Shown: positions 35,699-48,261, counted from the stretch's first letter. The stretch is 64,000 bases of DNA from Macrostomum hystrix (GCA_950097015.1 CATNEN010000038.1:35116501-35180500); one strand, 5' to 3'. A program made the numbers and translations. Notes: generated from the sequence alone by a model not told the origin.

Positions 35699-35744
35699 GA
35701 TAATAATATAAATAAATAATATGCCGTAATAACTGCAGGTGGGC

Positions 35745-36004
35745 TGCGGGCAACGGCACATAATTTGGTGACACTAGACCCGCAGCCGGCGAGGAGGCAA
35801 TTCTGCCCATTTCGCTGTCTCCTGAGCACACACGCACACAGATACAGTACGCAGAGACACACTCACACAGGTGTGTACATCTGCCGCTGACTTTCTCATT
35901 TTCAGGCAGTGTACACTCTCACTGTGCCTTGCTAGTTGGCCATCAAGGGCGTCAATTGCACGATAAGCCCCCAAGCCTTCTCTCCGCGGCTGCACCCCAA
36001 ATTA
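35745..36004 (+). repeat. Dispersed repeat R1, copy A
   Basis: About 250 bp, homologous to 62862-63107 and, inverted, to 48262-48475. Shared landmarks: GGCAATTCTGCCCATTTCGC, CACACAGGTGTGTACATCTG, GGCAGTGTACAC and CCCCCAAGCCTTCT. It follows the poly(A) site of the Gln-rich gene directly. No coding capacity; class unknown. Confidence 0.85.
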
Positions 36005-36482
36005 AAAAGAAAACGGAAAAATTGTTTAAAATTATTCATTTTTATTTAATGAACTGGTTTTAGTAGGTCTCGAAAAATACAAGACAACAAAATTACTTTT
36101 TTTAATTCGTAAATTCTAGATTTTTCCAAAAAAATTTACAACGATGTTCCTTCTGACAATTTGCTTTACACTTTACTTTCCTAAAGTAGCAAGGTGAGTA
36201 AGTTCTGTAAAGTCATATAAAAGACTGGAAAACTCTGTGTATCAATATTTTTTTTCTTTGCCACTGAAAAACACGCACTGCCCTAAAAACTTGACTCAAA
36301 GTACAGGATTAAGATCACTGCCTTGTAATTCAGACTTTTATTGTAATTAAATTTCTTGAACACGTTTAACATTAGAGGTCAATAAGGAGATCGCTTAAAA
36401 AGATTGCAATGGAGAAAGATTGGAGAAGGAAGAAAATGTAAATATTAATAGATAGAAAATAGGGGAGGTAGGTAAGTAGAAG
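36005..36482. other. AT-rich spacer, no gene seen
   Basis: No recognised feature. Confidence 0.5.
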
Positions 36483-37372
36483 TTTGAGGCGAGAGATGAG
36501 AGGCGAGAGAGGGGAGATGGGAGGCAAAAGATGAGAGGCGAGAGATGAGAGGGGAGAGATGAGAGGGGAGAGATGAGAGGGGAGAGATGAGAGGGGAGAG
36601 ATGAGAGGGGAGAGAGGGGAGGCGAGAGATGAGAGGCGAGAGATGAGAGGCGAGAGATGAAAGAGGGGAGATGAGAGGCGAGAGATGAGAGGGGAGATGA
36701 GAGGGGAGAGATGAGAGGGGAGAGATGAGAGGGGAGAGAGGGGAGGCGAGAGATGAGAGGCGAGAGATGAGAGGCGAGAGATGAAAGAGGGGAGATGAGA
36801 GGCGAGAGATGAGAGGGGAGATGAGAGGGGAGAGATGAGAGGGGAGAGATGAGAGGGAAGAGAGGGGCGATGGGAGGCGAGAGATGAGAGGCGAGAGATG
36901 AGAGGCGAGAGATGAGAGGGGAGAGATGAGAGGGGAGAGATGAGAGGGGAGAGATGAGAGGCGAGAGATGAGAGGGGAGAGATGAGAGGGGAGAGAGGGG
37001 AGGCGAGAGATGAGAGGCGAGAGATGAGAGGCGAGAGATGAAAGAGGGGAGATGAGAGGCGAGAGATGAGAGGCGAGAGATGAAAGAGGGGAGATGAGAG
37101 GCGAGAGATGAGAGGGGAGAGATGAGAGGGGAGAGATGGGAGGGGAGAGATGAGAGGGGAGAGATGAGAGGGGAGAGATGAGAGGCGAGAGATGAGAGGG
37201 GAGAGATGAGAGGGGAGAGATGAGAGGGAAGAGAGGGGCGATGGGAGGCGAGAGATGAGAGGCGAGAGATGAGAGGGGAGAGAGGGGAGATGCGACATGG
37301 GAGAGATGAGAGGCGAGAGATGAAAGAGGGGAGATGGGATAGGGGAGAGGCGAGATTGGATAGATGGGAGAT
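36483..37372. repeat. Polypurine array GAGAGATGAGAGGG
   Basis: 14-15 bp purine-rich units with GGGGAG/GGCGAG alternation. A composite block of about 120 bp is repeated three times within 36600-37090. Both strands carry repeat-derived open frames. Confidence 0.95.
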
Positions 37373-37994
37373 GAGGAGAGCTGGGAGATGTAGAAGGGAG
37401 AAATACTTTTTTCATCTAACTCCGAAAAAGCATGTAAACTACGCCATAGAGTGTAGCTGCAAATTCTCTGACTAGTAATAAGAATGTAATGCAGAAACAA
37501 AGTTTGGCAGTGAACGAAAATAAAAATTCTAAATTGATGAAGGCTTGCCAAGATTATCAAATATTCAACCATTAGACAAGATGGGACCAATTTTTTATTT
37601 AAGAGAATTATCTACCTGTCTGCAGCAGTCGTGTTGCTGGCCAGTCGAAACTCAAATTGAGCAAGGCTGCTGCTGCTTGTAGTCTTCTGAAGCTGACCAA
37701 TCAGAGGACGCCATCCGCCCAGGCCAGTTCAAACCACCTCCACGGGGACATCCTGTTGGGGATTATTAATTTGGTAGATTTTGTTTCTGACTCCGTGAAA
37801 AAAAGGTTCGCGAGATAAATCAAAGAAAAAAACACTTGCGAACTTTGATACATCGCAGAGTCTTAGAAACTTCAAATTCGAAGTTAACTCAAAGCATCCA
37901 TGACGCTGCAGTTGATGCAACTACTGTGAGTACATGCCGACACCTGCTGTTTGAAGCTCTTTTAGAGACTTATTGATCGGCTTAAATAGCGGAC
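37373..37994. other. Unique spacer, no gene seen
   Basis: A 63-codon minus-strand frame (37729-37920) has no recognised motif. No other feature. Confidence 0.45.
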
Positions 37995-38205
37995 TAAGTC
38001 AAGGGGGGGCGGATGAAGTCTAGGGGGGCGGATGAAGTCAAGGGGGGCGGATGAAGTCAAGGGGGGCGGATGAAGTCTAGGGGGGCGGATGAAGTCGAGG
38101 GGGCGGAGAAAGTCAAGAGGGCGGATGAAGTCGAGGGGCTGAGAAAGTCGAGAGGGGCGAAGGAATTCAAGGGGTGCGGATCAAGGGGCGGATGAGTTCG
38201 TGGGA
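37995..38205. repeat. G-rich array GGGGGGCGGATGAAGTC
   Basis: About 12 units of 17-19 bp ending just upstream of the first GPCR exon at 38238. The G7 tracts could form quadruplexes on the plus strand. Confidence 0.9.
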
Positions 38206-38226
38206 GCGGATAGATAGTGTACAATC

Positions 38227-38268
38227 GCCCCAAATAAATGCGGCCTAACCGCGGATTCGAGCTCAGGG
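38227..38268 (+). repeat. Dispersed repeat R1, 3'-end fragment (copy D)
   Basis: About 40 bp (CCCAAATAAATGCGGCCTAA onward) matching the right end of copy C at 63063-63105, including CGAGCTCAGG. The most upstream in-frame ATG of the downstream GPCR lies in it. Confidence 0.65.
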
Positions 38269-40458
38269 ACTCCACCCCGACCCCCTCCGCTTGGCCCAGG
38301 TCTCCGTCGGACTGGCTGTGCTGCCAATGGTCGCTGGTGGCCTTCCATAACACCAGCCGGGTGCTGGGACCCGACGCGAAGCGCTCGGTGAGCCAGGACG
38401 AGTTCGTGCAACACGTTGCTGAACAGGCGGCGCTGCACCACCAGCCAACGCCGTGCAGCTCGGGCCGCAATGGCAGCCTTCAGCTGAGTCTTGTCGGGCA
38501 TTGCTACGCTTCCTGGGAGGCCATCATGCCGGCTAGTCGCCAATTCCACCCGGAGACAATCATCGCCGCCATCGGCCTGACTCTCATCGCACTCGGTATC
38601 CTTGCCAACGCGCTAGTAGGCTCCACCATCTGCCTGTCCGGCAGTTTGCGCACCAAGAAGAACGCCTTCATGCTAAACCTGGCCTTAGCCGACATCCTGG
38701 TGCTGACCGTGTGCGCGCCCTACACCATCAAGTTGATCATGTTCAGCGACTGGCACTGGAACGCATTGATGTGCAAACTAGTTCCATTTGTACAGGGCTG
38801 CCTGATGTCTGTCAGCATCTGGTCCCAGGCCTCGGTGGCGTTCTATCGCTACGCTGTGGTCTGCCATCCGATCAGAGCCAGGGCGATCATTACGGCCAGA
38901 CGAACGGCCGCTTGGATCTGCGGAGTCTGGCTGCTGTCCTTGGCATTGTGCTCGCCAAATATTGCCTCGCACAATTACAATAGTCACCAGGTGAGCGGTC
39001 GTGTGTTTTTCTGCACTGATGCTAAACACAGTTGCTAAACAACACGTTAAAACTTTTAAGCCAGGTTAGAACGACTGTTCTCGCTCTCGATAACAACTAA
39101 CGTCCATCAGAAGTCTCACCCTCGACTCCAGTACTGACGTTGACTTCAGTACATTCTTCTGTGGACTGACGTCGACGTCAGTACATTCTTCTGTGGACTG
39201 ACGTCGACGTCAGTACATTCTTCTGTGGACTGACGTCGACGTCAGTACATTCTTCTGTGGAGTGACGTTGACTTCAGTACATTCTTCTGTGGACTGACGT
39301 CGACGTCAGTACATTCTTCTGTGGAGTGACGTTGACTTCAGTACATTCTTCTGTGGACTGACGTCGACGTCAGTACATTCTTCTGTGGACTGACGTCGAC
39401 TTCAGTACATTCTTCTGTGGAGTGACGTTGACTTCAGTACATTCTTCTGTGGAGTGACGTTGACTTCAGTACATTCTTCTGTGGAGTGACGTTGACTTCA
39501 GTACATTCTTCTGTGGACTGAGGTTGACTTCAGTACGAGTACATTCTTTTGTCAATCAACTGACGTTGACTTTAGAAAAATATAATTTGGCAGACTCAAC
39601 TCTATAATTGACCTTCTCGGCTTCGTCCGCCCTCTCTTCTATGTCTGCCCTCCTCCCAATACACAGTTGTCACGCGCTGTTTACCAAGCGCTATTTAAAG
39701 ATGTACTTTACAAGCCCAGCTAACCTGCTTATTCTGCTCTCATGCCGCCACAGATAATGGGCCTCTTCGTGCTGAAGACCTGCAACGAGGACTCCAACAA
39801 GAGGCTGAAAGTGGGCCTAACAATCTCGCTGCTAGTTTGTCTCTACCTTGTGCCGGCGTCTATCATAGCCACCTTCTGTGCCCTGACTATCCAGGAGCTG
39901 CGCCGCTCCCTCCAGTTCCTCGCGTCGAACTCGTTCCAGGCGGCCAGGCAGGGCCGTCGGCTGCAGACAGCGCGGCTGTTCGTGGCTGTGATGTCGGGTT
40001 TCGCCATCTGCTGGGGTCCGTATCACTGCCTGACCCTCTGGCTTCACGCCTGGCACCAGCGAGGCGACGTCGTGCTAGAGGATCGGGATCGTTCCGCCTC
40101 CGACCGACTGCACGTCGCCCAGTTCGTCACACTGTCCTTGGGCTACGCCGACAGTCTATTGAACCCCTGCTTCCTGCTGATATTCTGCGCGGAGCTGCGT
40201 CGCGAGTGTCGGGTCCTGGCTCAGCGGGCGATGTCGCGGGCAGCCAGACTGCTCGGCCGGGACGGAGGTGGCCTGGCTCAGTCAGACGGAGGACGCGAGT
40301 CAGCTACTCAGCAGCAGCAGCTGATGACGCCGAAGAGGTCGAATCGACAGCAACTGGACCAAATCAAGAAGATGGAAGAGGAGCAGCACCAGCTCATTCA
40401 GGTGCTTCCAGACGCAGCACACTCGCAGGAGTGTACTCAAACTGGCGAGACTGCTTGA
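38238..40458 (+). CDS. Class A GPCR, two exons
   Basis: Exon 1 ends at 38990 (CACCAG|GTGAGC), exon 2 is 39754-40458 (CCACAG|ATAATG), both phase 0. The product is 485 residues from the ATG at 38238, or 389 from the ATG at 38526 (MPASRQ). The long N terminus has two N-glycosylation sequons (NTS, NGS), which fits an extracellular domain. Landmarks: TM1 with LANALVG; TM2 LALADILVL; the TM3 cysteine in MCKLVPF; DRY replaced by YRY in AFYRYAVVCHP; TM4 Trp in CGVWLLSL; a Cys in loop 2 (LKTCNED); TM6 FAICWGPYH; TM7 with LLNPCFL in place of NPxxY. The pattern is that of a peptide-type receptor; ligand unknown. The tail is Gln-rich. The intron holds a 32-bp array. A poly(A) signal is at 40500. Confidence 0.88.
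39125..39560. repeat. 32-bp intronic array with a CRE-like palindrome
   Basis: About 13 units containing GTACATTCTTCTGTGGA and TGACGTCGACGTCAGT. In the majority form ACTGACGTCGACGTCAGT is a perfect 18-bp palindrome; other units carry GTTGACTTCAG and lose it. The array lies in the intron of the two-exon GPCR. Confidence 0.95.
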
Positions 40459-40499
40459 GACTGACAATGGGAAGACTGGTTTTGCTGCAAATTTCTAAC

Positions 40500-40505
40500 A
40501 ATAAA
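40500..40505 (+). terminator. Polyadenylation signal AATAAA
   Basis: Canonical signal 42 bp after the GPCR stop codon. Confidence 0.7.
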
Positions 40506-41174
40506 CCAATATGGATAGACTGCACATGGCAGAAGTAATGTACGAGAAGTAAGGTCGAGGTGCGAATCCACATTGCTATTATTCCATAATCCACATAAAA
40601 ATGAAATGAAATTATGAAATGAAATGAAACTATGCGCTTGCTGCAACTGTCTATGGCTAAATTTCCTTCGTTTTTATGTATTGACTTCATTTTGCTCCCT
40701 GTCGCTCACGCTGTCCATGTCTACGGCTAAAACTCATCGAAAAAAAACAAATTAGAGTTTAAAGATTTGCTTTGCTTTTTTGGGGGGGTGCGGAGGCGAA
40801 GCCCCCCCCCACATTTCAACCATAGACAAAATTTGATTAAGAAATGACTCGAGTAAAATAGGAGAGACAGCTTGCGTTCTGAGATTTTATCTTCACTTTT
40901 ACTTTGTTGCTTTTAAATTAGCAAGCCATGTTGCGCAATCGTATAGGCCATAGACATCGGCCGCGGGCAATAATCGTTGGTTTGACCCTCGTTACTGTCC
41001 GCTCTGGCGTGGTATAATATTTTACTATTATTATTTTATTATTATTTTTGTTCTAATATTTTTATATTAATATTTCTATTAATATTTCTACTGTCTACAT
41101 TTTTCCTTTATCTCCCTAAATTTTCAACCGATCACAATAAAAATCCTGAATAAGGCCTAAAGATTTCTGCTCTA

Positions 41175-41292
41175 TTCGATGAAAAATATTCGAGAATAAC
41201 ATGATATGTCGAGATACAGCAGTCGAGATATTCAACAATTCTCGTCGGGGTGTCTGGTGGCAAACGAAGCCATTTTGGCATAACTTTTCTGA
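41175..41292 (-). pseudogene. F-box-like fragment
   Basis: The minus strand reads QKSYAK, then after a frame change PPDTPTRIVEYLDC, parallel to QKNYGY...LLPQDSLTRIVEY at 34741-34974. Broken frames show it is non-functional. Confidence 0.35.
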
Positions 41293-41403
41293 GCACAAAT
41301 TTTTATGATGTCGGCTATAATCGTTGATTATTTTTTTGAACCAATTAAGATTCGCTATAGAGGATTATACAGAGCCACCTGCACACCTATTAACATTTTA
41401 TAA

Positions 41404-41482
41404 TGTCAGCTGTCCTTGTCACCAGGGTCTTGGACAAGAATCGCTGAATATCTTGACGCTGCTGACGTCAGACGGTTTTGAA
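41404..41482 (+). pseudogene. F-box-like fragment, opposite orientation
   Basis: The plus strand reads LSPGSWTRIAEYLDAADVRR followed by Phe and a stop. The EYLDAADVRRF part is the most F-box-like of the four fragments. With the minus-strand copy at 41175-41292 it forms an inverted pair about 150 bp apart. Confidence 0.4.
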
Positions 41483-41535
41483 TGACTGCCAGCTTAGTCA
41501 AAGTCGTTTTCATAAATTAGCCAATATCCATCTTT

Positions 41536-43880
41536 GCAGACCATCCAAATTATCTCACAGGGACAGGTGTTAATAACTAGCAGAGCATCCATGTTATCTC
41601 ACAGGGACAGGTGTTAATAACTAGCAGAGCATCCATGTTATCTCACAGGGACAGGTGTTAATAACTAGCAGAGCATCCATGTTATCTCACAGGGACAGGT
41701 GTTAATAACTAGCAGAGCATCCATGTTATCTCACAGGGACAGGTGTTAATAACTAGCAGAGCATCCATGTTATCTCACAGGGACAGGTGTTAATAACTAG
41801 CAGAGCATCCATGTTATCTCACAGGGACAGGTGTTAATAACTAGCAGAGCATCCATGTTATCTCACAGGGACAGGTGTTAATAACTAGCAGAGCATCCAT
41901 GTTATCTCACAGGGACAGGTGTTAATAACTAGCAGAGCATCCAAGTTATCTCACAGGGACAGGTGTTAATAACTAGCAGAGCATCCAAGTTATCTCACAG
42001 GGACGTGTTAATAACTAGCAGAGCATCCAAGTTATCTCACAGGGACAGGTGTTAATAACTAGCAGAGCATCCATGTTATCTCACAGGGACAGGTGTTAAT
42101 AACTAGCAGAGCATCCAAGTTATCTCACAGGGACAGGTGTTAATAACTAGCAGAGCATCCATGTTATCTCACAGGGACGTGTTAATAACTAGCAGAGCAT
42201 CCAAGTTATCTCACAGGGACGTGTTAATAACTAGCAGAGCATCCAAGTTATCTCACAGGGACAGGTGTTAATAACTAGCAGAGCATCCAAGTTATCTCAC
42301 AGGGACGTGTTAATAACTAGCAGAGCATCCAAGTTATCTCACAGGGACGTGTTAATAACTAGCAGAGCATCCAAGTTATCTCACAGGGACAGGTGTTAAT
42401 AACTAGCAGAGCATCCAAGTTATCTCACAGGGACGTGTTAATAACTAGCAGAGCATCCAAGTTATCTCACAGGGACAGGTGTTAATAACTAGCAGAGCAT
42501 CCAAGTTATCTCACAGGGACAGGTGTTAATAACTAGCAGAGCATCCATGTTATCTCACAGGGACAGGTGTTAATAACTAGCAGAGCATCCATGTTATCTC
42601 ACAGGGACAGGTGTTAATAACTAGCAGAGCATCCATGTTATCTCACAGGGACAGGTGTTAATAACTAGCAGAGCATCCAAGTTATCTCACAGGGACAGGT
42701 GTTAATAACTAGCAGAGCATCCAAGTTATCTCACAGGGACAGGTTTTAATAACTAGCAGAGCATCCAAGTTATCTCACAGGGACAGGTGTTAATAACTAG
42801 CAGAGTATCCATGTTATCTCACAGGGACAGGTGTTAATAACTAGCAGAGTATCCAAGTTATCTCACAGGGACAGGTGTTAATAACTAGCAGAGCATCCAT
42901 GTTATTTCACAGGGACAGGTGTTAATAACTAGCAGAGCATCCATGTTATCTCACAGGGACAGGTGTTAATAACTAGCAGAGCATCCATGTTATTTCACAG
43001 GGACAGGTGTTAATAACTAGCAGAGTATCCAAGTTATCTCACAGGGACAGGTGTTAATAACTAGCAGAGTATCCAAGTTATCTCACAGGGACAGGTGTTA
43101 ATAACTAGCAGAGCATCCATGTTATCTCACAGGGACAGGTGTTAATAACTAGCAGAGTATCCAAGTTATCTCACAGGGACAGGTGTTAATAACTAGCAGA
43201 GTATCCAAGTTATCTCACAGGGACAGGTGTTAATAACTAGCAGAGCATCCATGTTATCTCACAGGGACAGGTGTTAATAACTAGCAGAGTATCCAAGTTA
43301 TCTCACAGGGACAGGTGTTAATAACTAGCAGAGTATCCAAGTTATCTCACAGGGACAGGTGTTAATAACTAGCAGACCATCCATGTTATCTCACAGGGAC
43401 AGGTGTTAATAACTAGCAGAGCATCCAAGTTATCTCACAGGGACAGGTGTTAATAACTAGCAGAGTATCCAAGTTATCTCACAGGGACAGGTGTTAATAA
43501 CTAGCAGAGCATCCAAGTTATCTCACAGGGACAGGTGTTAATAACTAGCAGAGTATCCAAGTTATCTCACAGGGACAGGTGTTAATAACTAGCAGAGTAT
43601 CCAAGTTATCTCACAGGGACAGGTGTTAATAACTAGCAGAGCATCCAAGTTATCTCACAGGGACAGGTGTTAATAACTAGCAGAGTATCCAAGTTATCTC
43701 ACAGGGACAGGTGTTAATAACTAGCAGAGCATCCATGTTATCTCACAGGGACAGGTGTTAATAACTAGCAGAGTATCCAAGTTATCTCACAGGGACAGGT
43801 GTTAATAACTAGCAGAGTATCCAAGTTATCTCACAGGGACAGGTGTTAATAACTAGCAGACCATCCATGTTATCTCACAA
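41536..43880. repeat. 44-bp minisatellite I, about 53 copies
   Basis: Unit of CAGGGACAGGTGTTAATAAC plus TAGCAGAGCATCCATGTTAT plus CTCA, with ATG/AAG and GCA/GTA variants and a 42-bp form lacking AG (GGGACGTGTT). The array decays into diverged units up to about 44130. Confidence 0.97.
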
Positions 43881-44749
43881 GATCAGGTCTTAATATTTAG
43901 CAAAGCATGCAAATTATCGTACAGGGACATGGGTTAATACTCGTCATTAGCAGAGCATTCAAATTATCACACATGTACAGGTGTTAATAATTAGCAGAGC
44001 ATTTAAATTATCTCTTAGGGACAGGTGTTAATTACTAGCTGAGCATCCAAGTTATTTCACAAGGTCAGGTGTTAACACTCGTCACTAGCAGAGCATTCAA
44101 ATTATCACACAGGGACAGGTGTTAATAATAATTATGGGGTCACACGCTATAGCGATGGTTTCTTCTGATTTGTTCTATAAACCAAGTATTAACAAAATAT
44201 TTTTTGTTGCGGAACGGATCCAAATTATAGTATCAGCGGAGTCAGTTAGTTAGATTTCTAAAGCATTGGCTGATCGGTTTAGTAGCTGCATATGCCTATA
44301 TACAGTAGTCCCGCTTTCTCCTTCAGCCACAACCTGTTATATCAATGAATTGGCGTGCAAACCGAATGCATATAATATAATTTAAAAATTTCCAAGAGCA
44401 TTCTATTTTGATCCCTTGGGATCGAGGAATTATTCCTTTGCCAGATGCAGATCTGACACTATAGCCTCTCTAATTTGGCTATTTTGCATGTTGATTTGAA
44501 AGGCAATGAAAATGAAAAATTATTTTACCAAACGAATGCTGCATCTCGTACTTTTTGTATTTTTTTCTGTTCTCTCATTTGATGTTATAGCTCATATAAT
44601 TTAATCGATACTCCTGATGTACTTCATGACTGTCATTTTGTCACTGGTCACTTATCGGGTGTCACTAATTAGCACTAATCAGTATGGCGACCATTTTATT
44701 ATCCATGTGCGCTGGTGCCACTACTCGTGATTGAAAAGGTGATAATATT
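43881..44749. other. Decayed 44-bp units, then unique spacer
   Basis: Four or five diverged 44-bp-like units to about 44130, then AT-rich unique DNA without a recognised gene. Confidence 0.6.
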
Positions 44750-47455
44750 CTGATCAGTTTCCAGGTGTCACTAATTAAAGCGGTGATTATCTTCTTATCA
44801 GTTTGCAGGTGTCACTAATTAAAGCGGTGATTATCTTCTTATCAGTTTGCAGGTATCACTAATTAAAGCGGTGATTATCTTCCTATCAGTTTGCAGGTGT
44901 CACTAATTAAAGCGGTGATTATCTTCTTATCAGTTTGCAGGTGTCACTAATTAAAGCCGTAATCACCTTCTTATCAGTTTGCAGGTGTCACTAATTAAAG
45001 CCGTGATCACCTTCTTATCAGTTTGCAGGTATCACTAATTAAAGCGGTGATTATCTTCCTATCAGTTTGCAGGTATCACTAATTAAAGCGGTGATTATCT
45101 TCTTATCAGTTTGCAGGTGTCACTAATTAAAGCCGTAATCACCTTCTTATCAGTTTGCAGGTGTCACTAATTAAAGCCGTGATCACCTTCTTATCAGTTT
45201 GCAGGTATCACTAATTAAAGCGGTGATTATCTTCCTATCAGTTTGCAGGTATCACTAATTAAAGCGGTGATTATCTTCTTATCAGTTTGCAGGTGTCACT
45301 AATTAAAGCCGTAATCACCTTCTTATCAGTTTGCAGGTGTCACTAATTAAAGCCGTGATCACCTTCTTATCAGTTTGCAGGTATCACTAATTAAAGCGGT
45401 GATTATCTTCCTATCAGTTTGCAGGTGTCACTAATTAAAGCGGTGATTATCTTCTTATCAGTTTGCAGGTGACACTAATTAAAGCGGTGATTATCTTCTT
45501 ATCAGTTTTCAGGTGTCACTAATTAAAGCGGTGATTATCTTCTTATCAGTTTGCAGGTGTCACTAATTAAAGCGGTGATTATCTTCTTATCAGTTTGCAG
45601 GTATCACTAATTAAAGCGGTGATTATCTTCCTATCAGTTTGCAGGTGACACTAATTAAAGTGGTGATTATCTTCTTATCAGTTTGCAGGTGTCACTAATT
45701 AAAGCGGTGATTATCTTCTTATCAGTTTGCAGGTGACACTAATTAAAGCGGTGATTATCTTCTTATCAGTTTGCAGGTGTCACTAATTAAAGCGGTGATT
45801 ATCTTCTTATCAGTTTGCAGGTGACACTAATTAAAGTGGTGATTATCTTCTTATCAGTTTGCAGGTGACACTAATTAAAGTGGTGATTATCTTCTTAACA
45901 GTTTGCAGGTATCACTAATTAAAGCGGTGATTATCTTCTTATCAGTTTGCAGGTATCACTAATTAAAGCGGTGATTATCTTCCTATCAGTTTGCAGGTAT
46001 CACTAATTAAAGCGGTGATTATCTTCTTATCAGTTTGCAGGTGTCACTAATTAAAGCCGTAATCACCTTCTTATCAGTTTGCAGGTGTCACTAATTAAAG
46101 CCGTGATCACCTTCTTATCAGTTTGCAGGTATCACTAATTAAAGCGGTGATTATCTTCCTATCAGTTTGCAGGTATCACTAATTAAAGCGGTGATTATCT
46201 TCTTATCAGTTTGCAGGTGTCACTAATTAAAGCCGTAATCACCTTCTTATCAGTTTGCAGGTGTCACTAATTAAAGCCGTGATCACCTTCTTATCAGTTT
46301 GCAGGTATCACTAATTAAAGCGGTGATTATCTTCCTATCAGTTTGCAGGTGTCACTAATTAAAGCGGTGATTATCTTCTTATCAGTTTGCAGGTGACACT
46401 AATTAAAGCGGTGATTATCTTCTTATCAGTTTTCAGGTGTCACTAATTAAAGCGGTGATTATCTTCTTATCAGTTTGCAGGTGTCACTAATTAAAGCGGT
46501 GATTATCTTCTTATCAGTTTGCAGGTGACACTAATTAAAGTGGTGATTATCTTCTTATCAGTTTGCAGGTATCACTAATTAAAGCGGTGATTATCTTCCT
46601 ATCAGTTTGCAGGTGACACTAATTAAAGTGGTGATTATCTTCTTATCAGTTTGCAGGTATCACTAATTAAAGCGGTGATTATCTTCTTATCAGTTTGCAG
46701 GTGTCACTAATTAAAGCGGTGATTATCTTCTTATCAGTTTGCAGGTGACACTAATTAAAGCGGTGATTATCTTCTTATCAGTTTGCAGGTGTCACTAATT
46801 AAAGCGGTGATTATCTTCTTATCAGTTTGCAGGTGACACTAATTAAAGTGGTGATTATCTTCTTATCAGTTTGCAGGTGACACTAATTAAAGTGGTGATT
46901 ATCTTCTTAACAGTTTGCAGGTATCACTAATTAAAGCGGTGATTATCTTCTTATCAGTTTGCAGGTGTCACTAATTAAAGCGGTGATTATCTTCTTATCA
47001 GTTTGCAGGTGTCACTAATTAAAGCGGTGATTATCTTCTTATCAGTTTGCAGGTGACACTAATTAAAGTGGTGATTATCTTCTTATCAGTTTGCAGGTAT
47101 CACTAATTAAAGCGGTGATTATCTTCCTATCAGTTTGCAGGTGACACTAATTAAAGTGGTGATTATCTTCTTATCAGTTTGCAGGTATCACTAATTAAAG
47201 CGGTGATTATCTTCCTATCAGTTTGCAGGTGTCACTAATTAAAGCGGTGATTATCTTCTTATCAGTTTGCAGGTGACACTAATTAAAGCGGTGATAGCTT
47301 TCTTATCAGTTTGCAGGTGTCACTAATTAAAGCGGTGATTATCTTCTTATCAGTTTGCGGGTGTCACTAATTAAAGCCGTGATCACCTTCTTATCAGTTT
47401 GCAGGTGACACTAATTAAAGCGGTGATAGCTTTCTTATCAGTATCAGGTGTCATT
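44750..47455. repeat. 44-bp minisatellite II, about 61 copies
   Basis: Unit of GTTTGCAGGTGTCACTAATT plus AAAGCGGTGATTATCTTCTT plus ATCA. Variants (TATCAC, GACACT, CCGTAATCACC) recur in blocks: CTTAACAG at 45895 recurs at 46907 (23 units) and TTTTCAGG at 45506 recurs at 46430 (21 units). Confidence 0.97.
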
Positions 47456-48261
47456 TATTATCACGGCGATCATTGTCTTATTATAGTGTGCACGTGGATC
47501 ATTAATTAGTTACTTGAATCAAATTTTTATAGGCCTGTTGACTGCGTGTCTCTGGTTAGCACACAATTTTCACCTTTCAGTCCCCTGACAGTATAATTTT
47601 ATAGCACAATGTCTGGCACTAAGTGTTTTTTAGTTTCTTTTCACATAGCTAAATTTATGCTAGCAAGTTGTATTAATCTAAAAAGGCATCAACATGACTC
47701 ACTGAAATAACATCCTGAAAATCGGAATCACATGCTCAACAAAATATGCGGAAGCTCTATAGGATCATGTGAGATTATGACGCCGATTTTAATGTATTTT
47801 TCCCAGAATGCACAAGCAAGAAAATATGAAAAAAACAACAGCTGAGATAACTGCGAATTAGAAAATTTCAAAATTCAGTCGAACAAAAAAACGGAAACGA
47901 GAGCGTCGCGCTGCTTCGGTGAGACGCACGGTCGAGTGGATCGTCTAATGAGGCACTGGACATCCCCTGGGCAGCGAAATAACGGGAAAATCCTGTGCAG
48001 ATACTCAGATGACGGAAATGAATCAAGGATTTAAGAGGCCTAGACCAAAGCTGCTAACCTAGCCTAGCTAATTATATATAACACACAGTTCGCGTAGTGA
48101 GGATTTCTAGCATGTGTAATTTTCTATCCGTATTAATGACAATATTTTCAGTGGGTCGGGCTCGGCACAGAGAGCTGAATGCAAAAATTTCCTGGGGGGG
48201 GGGAACTCCCACGCAAAACAGGCCGATTTCTGGACCAAAGCTGCTTGGCTGACTTTCAGGG
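47456..48261. other. Unique spacer, no gene seen
   Basis: No open frame with recognisable content. A G10 run occurs at about 48194. Confidence 0.5.

Larger units (their letters stand above)
40506..41535. other. Spacer with a GC hairpin and two F-box-like fragments
   Basis: Mostly AT-rich with no intact gene. It holds a G7/C9 hairpin at 40782-40811 and two short fragments of opposite orientation (41175-41292 minus, 41404-41482 plus), listed separately. Confidence 0.55.

Noticed and set aside
36372-37590. Serine/leucine-rich minus-strand frames
   Set aside because: Polypurine array read on the pyrimidine strand.
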